Shown: positions 15,125-23,722 of the stretch, in pieces
How the letters are laid out: every line of letters begins with the position of its first letter
Numbering within the stretch: position 1 is the first letter of the stretch
Notes under the pieces: generated by a model
Told to the model about the DNA's origin: nothing
The model's database searches: none
The model's input: only the letters and a program-made list of their open reading frames with translations
Assembly (NCBI GenBank): GCA_900756765.1
Contig: CAAELE010000024.1
Span: forward strand, 1 to 34,657
From: an uncultured Collinsella sp.
GTDB taxonomy: Bacteria > Actinomycetota > Coriobacteriia > Coriobacteriales > Coriobacteriaceae
Direction: 5' to 3'
Length of the DNA stretch: 34,657 bases
Translations under genes and position numbers: made by a program

Positions 15125-15358
15125 AAGTGAGTAGACTTTTCGTGACCTGTCGAGCACACCAAAAACTGTCACCTCTGTGACCTGCGGTTTTACTAAGGCA
15201 GATACGCCTTGTGCTCGACCTGTGCCAAAAAGTCTACTCACTTAGTTCGAATCGAAGCCAAACGGACCCAAATCGAAGCCAAATTAAGCCCATCCGCATC
15301 AAAAGACGCGTGAATCCGTACTTCTCGCGGTGGATTGACGCTACAAAGCGGCCAAAAT
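15125..15358. repeat. 234-bp repeat with 119-bp terminal hairpin, copy 2
   Basis: It begins AAGTGAGTAGACTTTT and the complementary AAAAGTCTACTCACTT is at 15228-15243; GTCGAGCACA pairs with TGTGCTCGAC inside. It is the same length as, and clearly similar throughout to, 6668-6901, including a tail that matches the end of the HAD gene there (15341-15358), although no HAD gene is present here. It lies between the convergent GntR (+) and GNAT (-) genes. Confidence 0.8.
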
Positions 15359-15368
15359 AAACCTGTCC

Positions 15369-15959
15369 CTAAATGGTAGGTTTGGGGAGGTCGGGGAACC
15401 AGGTTGGTTTGGGTTGGTTGGGTGTGCGCTCGGCCAGGACCAGCTCCATCCAGCACATGTCGTACCAGCGGCCGAACTTTTGGGCGCAGCGGTCGAAGGT
15501 GCCCACCAGGCGATATCCCATATGGGCATGGAAATCCTGGCTGTTGTGCGTCAGGTACTCGTCGTCCTTGTCGTGCGGCACGGCGATGAGGGCGCACATG
15601 TTGGTGATGCCCATCGCGACCAGGCATTGCTTGAGCGCGTCGTGCAGCTTGCGACCCAGCCCGCCATGGCGCACATCGCGTGCCAGGTAGATCGACGTCT
15701 CGACCGACCAGTCGTATGCCTCGCGGCTGTTAAGCGGACTCACGTAGGCATAGCCTACCGGACGCCCGTCCAACTCCATCACCAGATACGGATAGCGCTT
15801 GAGCGTACGCTCAATACGCCCGGCGAACTCCTCAACGCTCGGCACCTCGTATTCGCAGGTAATCGCCGTCTGGCGCACATACGGCTCATAGATGGCAAGC
15901 AACGCCGACGCGTCTTCGGGCGTCGCCAGGCGAATCGTCGGCTCGGACATCTCGGTCAT
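15369..15959 (-). CDS. GNAT N-acetyltransferase, phosphinothricin-acetyltransferase-like
   Basis: This 196-aa protein begins TIRLATPEDASALLAIYEPYV, typical of the PAT/YncA group, and has the acetyl-CoA pyrophosphate loop DVRHGGLGRKL (about 116-126) with the Q/R-x-x-G-x-G pattern, followed by NSQDFHAHMGYRLVGTF. It probably transfers acetyl from acetyl-CoA to a small amine or methionine-analogue; the substrate is not evident. The ATG before TEMSEPT has AGGGGGAAGGG just upstream. It lies after the terminator of the threonine aldolase gene, so it is probably transcribed on its own. Confidence 0.85.
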   Translation of the reverse strand: MTEMSEPTIRLATPEDASALLAIYEPYVRQTAITCEYEVPSVEEFAGRIERTLKRYPYLVMELDGRPVGYAYVSPLNSREAYDWSVETSIYLARDVRHGGLGRKLHDALKQCLVAMGITNMCALIAVPHDKDDEYLTHNSQDFHAHMGYRLVGTFDRCAQKFGRWYDMCWMELVLAERTPNQPKPTWFPDLPKPTI

Positions 15960-15975
15960 ACAACCCTTCCCCCTC

Positions 15976-16018
15976 AAAAACAAAGGCCGCCTTGCGCCAA
16001 ACCCAGCGCAAGGCGGCC
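15976..16018 (-). terminator. Rho-independent terminator of the threonine aldolase gene
   Basis: GGCCGCCTTGCGC (15985-15997) and GCGCAAGGCGGCC (16006-16018) form a perfect 13-bp stem with an 8-nt loop; on the minus strand TTTGTTTTT follows. Confidence 0.9.
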
Positions 16019-16036
16019 CCCCGTCATTACATCAGG

Positions 16037-17062
16037 CTACAGAACCGCCGCCAACGCGTCGATATCCTCCTGCGTCGTGGCCCAGCTGGTGCAAAAGCGC
16101 ACCACCGTGTGGGTCTCGTCGTACTTTTCCCAGTACTCGATCGAGGCATGCTCGCGAATGCGGGCCATGTCCTCGTTGGGAAGAATCACGAACTGCTGGT
16201 TGGTCGGCGTCTCCAAGAAGAACTGGTAGCCGCGCTCGTGCAGCACGCGACGAAGCGCCTGCGCGGTTTCGATCGCCTGGCGACCAATCTCAAAATACAG
16301 GCCGTCGGTAAAGAGCGCCTCAAACTGCACGCCCGTCAGGCGGCCCTTGGCCAGCAACGCACCGTGCTGCTTAATGCGCGGAATGGGATGCGCCGGAGCG
16401 TGCATGCCGCAAAACACCACGGCCTCGCCGCACAGAGCGCCACACTTGGTGCCGCCGATGTAGAACACGTCACACAGCTGTGCCAGCTCGGGCAGGGTAA
16501 TGTCGCACTCATCGGCCGCCAGCGCATAGGCCAGGCGGGCGCCATCCACAAACAGCGGAATCTCGCGCTTCTGGCACACTGCGTGAATCGCCGCGAGCTC
16601 GGCCTTGGAGTACAGCGTGCCGTACTCGGTCGATAGGCTCACGTACACGGCGCCCGGAAACACCGTGTGCTCGTAGCTCTCGTTTTCGTAGAACACCTGG
16701 ATATAGCTCTCGAGGTCCTCGGCGTGCATCTTGCCCTCGTATCCGGGGATGGTGAGCACCTTGTGACCGCCAAACTCGATGGCGCCCGCCTCGTGGCAGG
16801 CGACGTGGCCAGTCTCAGCAGCAACGACGCCCTCGTACGGCGCGAGCAGCATGTCGATCACCGTCGCGTTGGCCTGCGTGCCGCCCACCAGAAAAAACAC
16901 GTCGGCATCGGGAGCCTGACAGGCCTCGCGGATAAGCTGCTTGGCACGCTCGGTGTGCGCATCGGTACCGTAGCCGGGCTGCGGCTCCATATTGGTGTCG
17001 ACGAGCGCCTGCAGCACTGCCGGGTGTGCGCCGTGGGAATAGTCGTTGTTGAACGCGAGCAT
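16037..17062 (-). CDS. Low-specificity L-threonine aldolase (PLP-dependent)
   Basis: This 341-aa protein is a fold-type I PLP enzyme of the beta-eliminating lyase family. It shows FNNDYSHGAHPAVLQAL near the N-terminus, GGTQANAT (about 60-67), FVDGARLAYAL with Asp173, and the PLP-binding Lys206 in YIGGTKCGAL. It should cleave L-threonine/allo-threonine to glycine and acetaldehyde. AGAGAGG precedes the ATG. It follows the PAP2 gene with a 45-bp gap and has a strong terminator after it, so the two may be one transcript. Confidence 0.93.
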   Translation of the reverse strand: MLAFNNDYSHGAHPAVLQALVDTNMEPQPGYGTDAHTERAKQLIREACQAPDADVFFLVGGTQANATVIDMLLAPYEGVVAAETGHVACHEAGAIEFGGHKVLTIPGYEGKMHAEDLESYIQVFYENESYEHTVFPGAVYVSLSTEYGTLYSKAELAAIHAVCQKREIPLFVDGARLAYALAADECDITLPELAQLCDVFYIGGTKCGALCGEAVVFCGMHAPAHPIPRIKQHGALLAKGRLTGVQFEALFTDGLYFEIGRQAIETAQALRRVLHERGYQFFLETPTNQQFVILPNEDMARIREHASIEYWEKYDETHTVVRFCTSWATTQEDIDALAAVL

Positions 17063-17107
17063 GGCAATCCTCTCTTACCGGGTATCGGCCAGATGATTCA
17101 AACGGAG

Positions 17108-17971
17108 CTATTGTACGCCGTTGGGATAGGCAATGCGCGCGGCAAGGCACTCAAGTGCCAGTACCAGGGCAAAACCGCAGCTCACGTCACTCAAAAAGTG
17201 CGCTCCGATCACGATGCGCCCAAAGGCGACGAGCGCCGCGATCACAGCCGCCGCCCAAAAGATCACGCGGCGACGCGAAGGCTTTTCCGTAAAGGCCGCC
17301 GCGGGAAGTCCAGCAAGCATAAGGCCGATCGCCGCATGCGCCGTGTGTCCGCTCGCAAACGACTTAAAGCCGTCCTTGATCACGCCGGCGGCGATATAGG
17401 TCCACTTGTCGGGATTGCCGATCACCCACCACGGCTGAAAATTGAGCCCCGGCGTGACCTCGATCACGCGCATGCGCGGGCGCGACCACAACGGCTTAAC
17501 AATGACGTTGAGGATAATGGCCTGAGCGACCCACACGGCCAGCACCATCAACGCCCAGCGCGTGAGCTCGTCGGGCGCGGTGTCGCGCGTAAGGCGGTAG
17601 GCGATAAGATTGGCGGCGATGACCAGCACAAACGTCAGCACCAACTGAACCGCGATGAGTTTGCCGCCGACACGCAGGGACGAAACGATCTCGTAGCCGG
17701 CCAGGCCAATGTTGACGAGGGTGCCGAGCACGGCGAGCCATTTGCTCCCCTTGGAGTCGGGACGCACCGCACGCACGAGCATAACGCCCGCGATACTCGC
17801 CGTCAGCTCGAACGGCAGCTCGCCGGCGGCCTCGATAAAGCGACCGTACAGGCTAGACGAATTGAACAGCGCACTCGAGATTTGGTAATCGAAAAACGAC
17901 CCAACGAGCAGACAAAGGCACAGGACAACCGCGATGGCGGCGGCGTCTTTCTTGTAGATGTATCCGAACAT
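17108..17971 (-). CDS. PAP2-family membrane phosphatase
   Basis: This 287-aa integral membrane protein has about six hydrophobic segments. The PAP2 motifs are KPLWSRPRMR (variant of motif 1), FASGHTAHAAIG (motif 2) and GRIVIGAHFLSDVSCG (motif 3, with the catalytic His). Such enzymes dephosphorylate lipid phosphates or undecaprenyl pyrophosphate on the outer face of the membrane. AAAGGA lies upstream of the ATG before FGYIYKK; the longer open frame has no ribosome-binding site. It reads towards the threonine aldolase gene. Copy C of the structured element precedes it. Confidence 0.88.
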   Translation of the reverse strand: MFGYIYKKDAAAIAVVLCLCLLVGSFFDYQISSALFNSSSLYGRFIEAAGELPFELTASIAGVMLVRAVRPDSKGSKWLAVLGTLVNIGLAGYEIVSSLRVGGKLIAVQLVLTFVLVIAANLIAYRLTRDTAPDELTRWALMVLAVWVAQAIILNVIVKPLWSRPRMRVIEVTPGLNFQPWWVIGNPDKWTYIAAGVIKDGFKSFASGHTAHAAIGLMLAGLPAAAFTEKPSRRRVIFWAAAVIAALVAFGRIVIGAHFLSDVSCGFALVLALECLAARIAYPNGVQ

Positions 17972-18012
17972 GCTTTCCTTTCGGTCGGACGAAGGGTCGA
18001 CCCGCAACGTGG

Positions 18013-18044
18013 TGGGACAAAGGGCCACTGATGTCTTTGTCCCA
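18013..18044. repeat. REP-like hairpin (GGGACAAAG)
   Basis: TGGGACAAAG (18013-18022) and CTTTGTCCCA (18035-18044) form a perfect 10-bp stem. It adjoins structured element C, as the GGGGACGTTCTT hairpins precede copies A and B. Confidence 0.6.
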
Positions 18045-18058
18045 TATATTCCCTTACA

Positions 18059-18190
18059 GGTTGAGCATAAGTGGGCGAAAACGTCCCATTTGTGGCAAGG
18101 TGACCCGAAGGAGGAGGGAAGCGTACTTGCGTACGCGACCGACGAGTGAGGGTCAGATTGCCCAAATGGGGCGTTTGTAGCGTCGACCCG
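18059..18190. repeat. Structured intergenic element, copy C
   Basis: P1: AAACGTCCCATTTG (18079-18092) with CAAATGGGGCGTTT (18163-18176), 13 Watson-Crick pairs and one G-U. P2: GCAAGGTGAC (18095-18104) with GTCAGATTGC (18152-18161). P3: GCGTAC-TTGC-GTACGC (18121-18136). GTTGAGCATAAGT on the left and AGCGTCGACCCGTTA on the right match copy A, and the right end runs into the mfd stop codon. The GTTACGCGG hairpin of copies A and B is absent. Confidence 0.75.
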
Positions 18191-21100
18191 TTAGTCGTCG
18201 TCGCTCGCACCCAGCTGCTGTAGCAGCATGAGCGCAGCGGCAACGGGGCCGGTGCCGTCGTTGGCGTCGAGACCTCGGCCCAGGCCGCTGCCTGCGCCGG
18301 CGCCCGCCTTGTAGGGCACCGATAGCTTGCGGCTCTTGGGGAAGTTCACCGCGCCATAGCGAGTCTTGAACTCAAAGGCCACCTTCTTGGGAACGTCAAC
18401 CCCCAGGAAGGTAATGCGCCCACCGCTGAGCGTGACGCTCTCGAGCCCCAGGCGCTCGCCGCGAATGCGGATGCGCGCGCGGTTGAACAGGTTGAGTCCC
18501 GCCAACGGCAGCTCACCATGCGCAGCCTCGGTCTCCTCCTGCACCTCGTCGACACTCTCCAGGTCCTCAGCCGCCGCGAGCTTGCGGTACACGAGCACGC
18601 GCTGGTCCACCGCCGGCATGTACTCCTCGGACAAGAAGTAGTCGGCTGGCAGGTTGATGCCCACGCTCGCCGCCTCCACGCCGGCATCGTCATCGCCGCG
18701 CGCCTCGGCCACGGCCTGTCCCAGCATCTGCGTAAACAGGTCGAAGCCCACGCTCGACAGGTTACCGTGCTGTTCGGCACCCATGAGCGAACCGGCACCG
18801 CGGATCTCCAGATCGCGCATGGCAATGCGCATGCCGCTGCCCAGGTCCTGGAACTCGGAAAGCGCGGTCAGACGTGCCGTGGCCTCCTCGGTAAGCGGCA
18901 GCTCGCCGGGGAACATAAAGTACGCGTATGCCTGCGTGGCAGAGCGGCCCACACGGCCCTTGAGCTGGTAGAGCTGCGCCAGGCCCAGGCGCTGCGAGTC
19001 CTCGATGATGAGCGTGTTGGCGGTCGCGTTGTCGATGCCGCTCTCCACGATGGTCGTGGCGATGAGCACATCGATCTTTTTGGTCGCGAACTCGATCATC
19101 ACGTCCTCGACCTCGCGCGGGCTCATCTTGCCGTGTGCCACGCCCACGCGCGCCTCGGGCGCGGCGTCGCGCACGCGCGCCACGGCGTCGTCGATGGTCT
19201 TGACGCGGTTGGACACGTAATACACCTGACCGCCGCGGCCCACCTCCAGGCGAATCGCCGCGCTCACCACGTCGGGGTCGTACTCCCCCACGTGCACGAT
19301 CACGGGACGACGCCCGGTCGGCGGCGTGGTGATCAGGCTCATGTCGCGCACGCCGCTCGTGGCCATCTGCATGGTTCGCGGAATCGGCGTTGCCGAGAGC
19401 GTGAGCACGTCAATCTGCTCGCGCAGGTTTTTGAGCTGCTCCTTGTGCTGCACACCAAAGCGCTGCTCTTCGTCGATGATCACCATGCCCAGGTTCTTGG
19501 GGTTCACGTCGGCCGAAAGCAGACGGTGCGTGCCGATGAGCACATCAATCGTGCCCTCGGCAAACGCCTTGAGCGCGCGCTTTTGCTGCGCCGGGGTGCG
19601 AAACCGGCTGAGCACCTCGACCTCCAGGCCAAACGGGGCAAAGCGCTCAAAGAATGTCTCGTAGTGCTGTTGGGCAAGAATGGTCGTGGGGCAGAGCACC
19701 ATGACTTGGCGGCCGGAGTCCACACACTTAAACGCCGCGCGCAGGGCGACCTCGGTCTTGCCGAAACCCACGTCGCCGCACAGCAGGCGGTCCATGGGCT
19801 TGGGCGCCTCCATGTCCGCCTTAATGTCGGCAATAGCCTCCAGCTGGTCGCGCGTCTCGTCGTAGGGGAAGCTCTCCTCCATCTCGATCTGCTCGGGCGT
19901 ATCGGGCGGGCAGGCGATACCGGTAATCGACGAGCGGCGCGTATACAGGTCGACCAGGTCAAACGCCAGCTTTTTGGCGTTCTTGCGCGCCTTGTTGGTG
20001 GCCCGCGTCCAGTCGGCGGTGTTGAGCCTGGTCAAGCGCGGTTTATCGCCGTCGGGACCAACGTAGCGCGTAATGCGGTCAACCTGCTCCAGCGGCACGT
20101 AGAGCTTGTCGCCATCGGCGTATTCCAGCAAAAAGTAGTCGCGTTCCTTGCCGCCCACTTCCTGGCGCGCGATCTCGCTAAAGAGCGCGATGCCGTGGGT
20201 AGCGTGCACCACGTAGTCGCCCGGCTTAAACGGGAAGGTGATCTGCGTAATGTCGACCTTGCGGCGGCTGCGCGCGCGGTTGGCATCCATGCGGGCGTTG
20301 AGGTCGGCGATCGAGAACACGGCCAAATTGGCGTCGGGCACCACCACGCCCTGTGGCAGGGCGGCATCGACAAAGGTCACGCGCCCGCGCGAGATGGTGG
20401 GCACGGCGGCGCCGGCGGCAGCCTGCGCGGCGCCCGCCTCGAGCGAGCGGGCGTTGAGCGCGTCGGCCTTACGCTCGCGAATGGAAGCATGGGCCTCCTG
20501 GCGTGCGGCACGGTCGGCGGAATCCGCCGCTGCCACGCGCACGCGGTCGCCGATAGCGCCGGCATTTTCGGGCGCCGCGGTCAGTGATTCCTCAAAGGTA
20601 ATGCCCTCGTCGCCAAAGGTGAGCTCCATCGACTCGCGCGCGCCGCGGTCGGGGATAGCAAACACGCAGGCATAGCGCTTGCCCACGACCTCCTGGATAC
20701 GCGTCATAAAACGGTTGTCCGAGCCTGCGATGGCAGGCTGCTCAATCTTGAGCTCGGCCGTCACCGCACCGCCGGCACGGATAAGGCTCACATAGTTCAG
20801 GCGTTGCTGGGAACCAAAGTCGAGTTGCTGGGCACGCACGTACAGGCCGTCCAGACGGTCGACCCCCGCCTCGCCGGCACGCGCCTCGATATCCTCGTAG
20901 GCGCGCAGGCAATCGTCGAACAGCGAGCGCGGCTCGGACAACACCACGAGCGCCTTGCCGCTCACGTGCGACAGCGGGCTCACGGTCTGGCCGTACATCA
21001 CCGGCAAAAAGCGATCGAGCTCGGGCGTGACGATGTGCGCGTCCACCATCTCGAGCAGCGCCGCCAACTTGCTGTCGTCCTGGCTGGCGCGGTAGAGCGC

Positions 21101-21823
21101 CACATGCATGTTGTGGACGGCGTCGTCGGTGAGTGCGAGTTCGCGACAGGGGAAGATCTCGATGCTGTCCTCGTTGCCGATGGTCTGGCCCGTTGAACTC
21201 ACCATGCGGCGGATACGGTCGATCTCGTCGCCAAAGAACTCAATGCGCACGGGCGCCTTTTCCTGCGCGGGAAACACCTCGACGGTGTCGCCGTGCACAC
21301 GGAACAGGCCGGGCGCGTCGGCGGCGCCGGCATTGGTGTAGCCCATGCCTACCAGACGCTGCGGCACCTCGTCAAAGGGAATCTCCTCGCCCACCGCAAA
21401 AGTGGTGGATTCCCAATAGCGGCTCTCGACCGGCGGCACGCAGCGCAGCAGCGCGCGGGCCGAGGCGACCATGATGCAGTTGTCGCCGCGCACGATGCGC
21501 CCGAGTGCCTCGCAGCGCTGGGCCACCACGGCGTCGTCGGGCGCCTGCTCGCGCCAAGGGTAGTCCTTGCGCTCGGGAAAGCGGCACACGTGCGCCAGGC
21601 CCACATAGGCGGCCAGACTGCGTGCGGCGCGATCGGCCGCATCCTCGCCACTCACGATGTAGACCGTGGGGCGCGGACGACGCGCAAACTGGGCGGCGGC
21701 CATAAGCGTTCGGCCCGACTGAGACACGGCCAGCGTCACGTCCTCGCCAGCATCGAGCCCGGCCTCGACGGTCTGCAAGGCCTCGGCAGTGTAGAGCTGC
21801 GCGGCTATACGGTGAATGAGCAT
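18191..21823 (-). CDS. mfd: Transcription-repair coupling factor Mfd
   Basis: This 1210-aa protein is close to the usual length of about 1150. The N-terminal UvrB-like, UvrA-binding region (1 to about 400) is followed by the RNA-polymerase-interacting domain (about 530-590, FKPGDYVVHATHGIALF, YVPLEQVDRITRYVG). The translocase motor has Walker A GDVGFGKTEVALRAAF (about 680), the DEEQRFGVQ box and the TRG region, and a C-terminal D7 domain follows. Mfd removes stalled RNA polymerase and recruits nucleotide-excision repair. The ATG before LIHRIAA is chosen for GGAGG seven bases upstream. The C-terminus ends in DDD and its stop codon merges with structured element C. Confidence 0.97.
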   Translation of the reverse strand: MLIHRIAAQLYTAEALQTVEAGLDAGEDVTLAVSQSGRTLMAAAQFARRPRPTVYIVSGEDAADRAARSLAAYVGLAHVCRFPERKDYPWREQAPDDAVVAQRCEALGRIVRGDNCIMVASARALLRCVPPVESRYWESTTFAVGEEIPFDEVPQRLVGMGYTNAGAADAPGLFRVHGDTVEVFPAQEKAPVRIEFFGDEIDRIRRMVSSTGQTIGNEDSIEIFPCRELALTDDAVHNMHVALYRASQDDSKLAALLEMVDAHIVTPELDRFLPVMYGQTVSPLSHVSGKALVVLSEPRSLFDDCLRAYEDIEARAGEAGVDRLDGLYVRAQQLDFGSQQRLNYVSLIRAGGAVTAELKIEQPAIAGSDNRFMTRIQEVVGKRYACVFAIPDRGARESMELTFGDEGITFEESLTAAPENAGAIGDRVRVAAADSADRAARQEAHASIRERKADALNARSLEAGAAQAAAGAAVPTISRGRVTFVDAALPQGVVVPDANLAVFSIADLNARMDANRARSRRKVDITQITFPFKPGDYVVHATHGIALFSEIARQEVGGKERDYFLLEYADGDKLYVPLEQVDRITRYVGPDGDKPRLTRLNTADWTRATNKARKNAKKLAFDLVDLYTRRSSITGIACPPDTPEQIEMEESFPYDETRDQLEAIADIKADMEAPKPMDRLLCGDVGFGKTEVALRAAFKCVDSGRQVMVLCPTTILAQQHYETFFERFAPFGLEVEVLSRFRTPAQQKRALKAFAEGTIDVLIGTHRLLSADVNPKNLGMVIIDEEQRFGVQHKEQLKNLREQIDVLTLSATPIPRTMQMATSGVRDMSLITTPPTGRRPVIVHVGEYDPDVVSAAIRLEVGRGGQVYYVSNRVKTIDDAVARVRDAAPEARVGVAHGKMSPREVEDVMIEFATKKIDVLIATTIVESGIDNATANTLIIEDSQRLGLAQLYQLKGRVGRSATQAYAYFMFPGELPLTEEATARLTALSEFQDLGSGMRIAMRDLEIRGAGSLMGAEQHGNLSSVGFDLFTQMLGQAVAEARGDDDAGVEAASVGINLPADYFLSEEYMPAVDQRVLVYRKLAAAEDLESVDEVQEETEAAHGELPLAGLNLFNRARIRIRGERLGLESVTLSGGRITFLGVDVPKKVAFEFKTRYGAVNFPKSRKLSVPYKAGAGAGSGLGRGLDANDGTGPVAAALMLLQQLGASDDD

Positions 21824-21848
21824 GCTGTTCCTCCGGCATTGCAACGCC

Positions 21849-21876
21849 AAAAGCCCGCCGAGGCAAGCTCGGCGGG
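21849..21876 (-). terminator. Rho-independent terminator upstream of mfd
   Basis: CCCGCCGAG (21854-21862) and CTCGGCGGG (21868-21876) form a 9-bp stem; TTTT follows on the minus strand. It lies only 26 bp before the mfd start codon, so it ends the upstream transcript or attenuates mfd. Confidence 0.75.
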
Positions 21877-21920
21877 TCGTTCGTCAAATTCGTTGCCTGT
21901 CATGGTAGCGCATGGAGAGG

Positions 21921-21965
21921 ACTCCGGCTCAAGCGTACGCCCGGCCCCGCAACAAAAACGCCAGA
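21921..21965. repeat. 45-bp repeat, copy 1
   Basis: This copy matches 23634-23678 at about 41 of 45 positions (core GCCCCGCAACAAAAACGCCA). Here the AACGCCAG arm has no good partner (only CCAG/CTGG), so it looks like a decayed terminator region; the other copy still forms one. Confidence 0.6.
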
Positions 21966-22045
21966 TAGAACTGGACTCGCCGGCTTCGCCAAAATCTCCC
22001 CGTCACGTCGAACGCCGCAACCACGGAAGGCTCCCCAAGAAACGG

Positions 22046-23512
22046 CTATTCCTCAAAAAAGCTCGCAACGTTCAAACGGCTCGTCCACTCTCCTATGGTG
22101 TTGGCAAAGCCCACACGTGCGTACACGCCCGCAAAACGGCCGCGATACAGGTACAGGCCTTCCATATTAGAAGCGGGCGCAAAACCAAGATCATCCACAA
22201 GTCCTTTGGGCGCCTCTCCTCGATGCGGCCCATCGACAAGCGTTCCGCGCAAGCAGGGAGTCTGATACTGCTGAGCATACTCCTGCACAATCGCCCCAGC
22301 GGCCGCAGCGCGAGCAAGCACCTGGGACCATTCCTGTTCCGTGGCATCCAAACCGGCAACAACGCCAACCGCATTGTAGCCGCCGCACGGCTTGACGATC
22401 CATCGGTCCTTTTCGGCAAATCTCGACAACTGGGTGCTTTCGTCCATAATCTCGGTATAGGGCACATGCTCCCGTACAAACGATTGCTCCTCCGGGCTCA
22501 ACAAGGACTGACCGGCCCGAGACCACAAAAACGCAAATACGGTCTTAGTCGCACACGGCCACGTTCTAAAACCACCAACGATGCACGCGAGCCCTTCTTG
22601 AGCCGCCTCGATTAAGGCGGAACGTCCATCGCACGGCTTATCCCACAGCTCGCCGGTCACCGCGCGCCGCCAAACACAATCAATAGGACCAGCGGCATCG
22701 CACAGGTGCCTAGCACCGCTCTCGCCTTCGCCAATCCGCAGGTCGCGCACATCCGCAAAGCGTGCGGCTACACCCCGCTGCCTCATAAGGTCGACAAAAT
22801 GAGCCGCATCTTCCGAGTCGATGCTTTCCGAATAGTCGACGATTGCCACCGAAACGGGATATATCTTTGATTGCGGTGCATAGAGCCCCTCGTCAACGCA
22901 GACCCCGTCGTCCGATCGTGCACTATCCTCGGTGCGACGAGGATGGGTCAGCTCCCACTCTGCATAGGTCTCAAACAATGCATCTATCCAGTCGTCGCAC
23001 AAATCGTACTGCCGAAAGCCGGGGTGGTCGGATGCAAACTCCTCAAAGGAAGGCGTCGTTCGCACTGCCTGACAGACCGCATCGGTCACTACCATTCCGG
23101 CACTGCCGTCGGTATTGAGCTCGCAAAACGTATACGAACCGGTGTCCTCGTCAAGAAAGATATCAACGCGCGCAAGGGGGATCTGGCAATCATAGCCGGC
23201 ATCCATAGCGCACAGGTCAGCAAAAGCCGGATCCATGCGAAACCACGCGCGCACGGAGGCATCGGAACAAAACGCCCGCGTCACCTTGTCCATAATGCCG
23301 TACATGCGCTCGGACGCCTCCTTAAGAAGCGCCGTCATATCCTTGTCGAATATCTTTGGCGTTAAAGCCCAGGGCGCAGGATCTCCGTGGTAGAGCGCAT
23401 GGGTTTGAGACAAGTATTCGTCGCCTTTGCGACGACCAGGTAGGTCACCTTCGCGCGTGCGCACGATGCGTTCAAAATAATCTTCAAGCTCTCGCGTCTT
23501 CGATGTTGCCAC
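22046..23512 (-). CDS. Glutathionylspermidine synthase-like ATP-grasp protein
   Basis: This 488-aa protein resembles the C-terminal synthetase domain of glutathionylspermidine synthase and related carboxylate-amine ligases. Visible landmarks are TFCELNTDGSAGM (about 130-142), the nucleotide-binding segment KDRWIVKPCGGYNAVGVVAG and the C-terminal VGFANTIGEWTSR. It would join a carboxylate to an amine at the expense of ATP; the amidase half of the E. coli enzyme is absent and the substrate is unknown. GTG at 23512 is chosen as start because GGAGGG lies four bases upstream; the earlier ATG overlaps that site. It stands alone between terminators and is visibly less GC-rich than mfd. Confidence 0.75.
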   Translation of the reverse strand: MATSKTRELEDYFERIVRTREGDLPGRRKGDEYLSQTHALYHGDPAPWALTPKIFDKDMTALLKEASERMYGIMDKVTRAFCSDASVRAWFRMDPAFADLCAMDAGYDCQIPLARVDIFLDEDTGSYTFCELNTDGSAGMVVTDAVCQAVRTTPSFEEFASDHPGFRQYDLCDDWIDALFETYAEWELTHPRRTEDSARSDDGVCVDEGLYAPQSKIYPVSVAIVDYSESIDSEDAAHFVDLMRQRGVAARFADVRDLRIGEGESGARHLCDAAGPIDCVWRRAVTGELWDKPCDGRSALIEAAQEGLACIVGGFRTWPCATKTVFAFLWSRAGQSLLSPEEQSFVREHVPYTEIMDESTQLSRFAEKDRWIVKPCGGYNAVGVVAGLDATEQEWSQVLARAAAAGAIVQEYAQQYQTPCLRGTLVDGPHRGEAPKGLVDDLGFAPASNMEGLYLYRGRFAGVYARVGFANTIGEWTSRLNVASFFEE

Positions 23513-23633
23513 GTTACCCTCCATTGCTTGATTTTTTGCTCATGCTACGCCAGCACGCTACAACTTCGGCGCGCTTGAATAGGCTTCTAAATTAGCAACA
23601 CATTTTTGCATGAGGCAGCAGGAGGCGACAAAT

Positions 23634-23678
23634 ACTCCAGCTCAAGCGCATGCCCAGCCCCGCAACAAAAACGCCAGA
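23634..23678. repeat. 45-bp repeat, copy 2
   Basis: This copy matches 21921-21965; its right end forms the left arm of the terminator at 23667-23698. Confidence 0.6.
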
Positions 23679-23698
23679 CGGACGAGTCGCCTGGCGTT
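23667..23698 (-). terminator. Rho-independent terminator of the zinc-ribbon gene
   Basis: AACGCCAG (23670-23677) and CTGGCGTT (23691-23698) form an 8-bp stem; TTTTTG follows on the minus strand, 25 bp after the stop codon at 23723. Confidence 0.8.
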
Positions 23699-23722
23699 AT
23701 CAGAGTGAGCTATACGCCGAGT

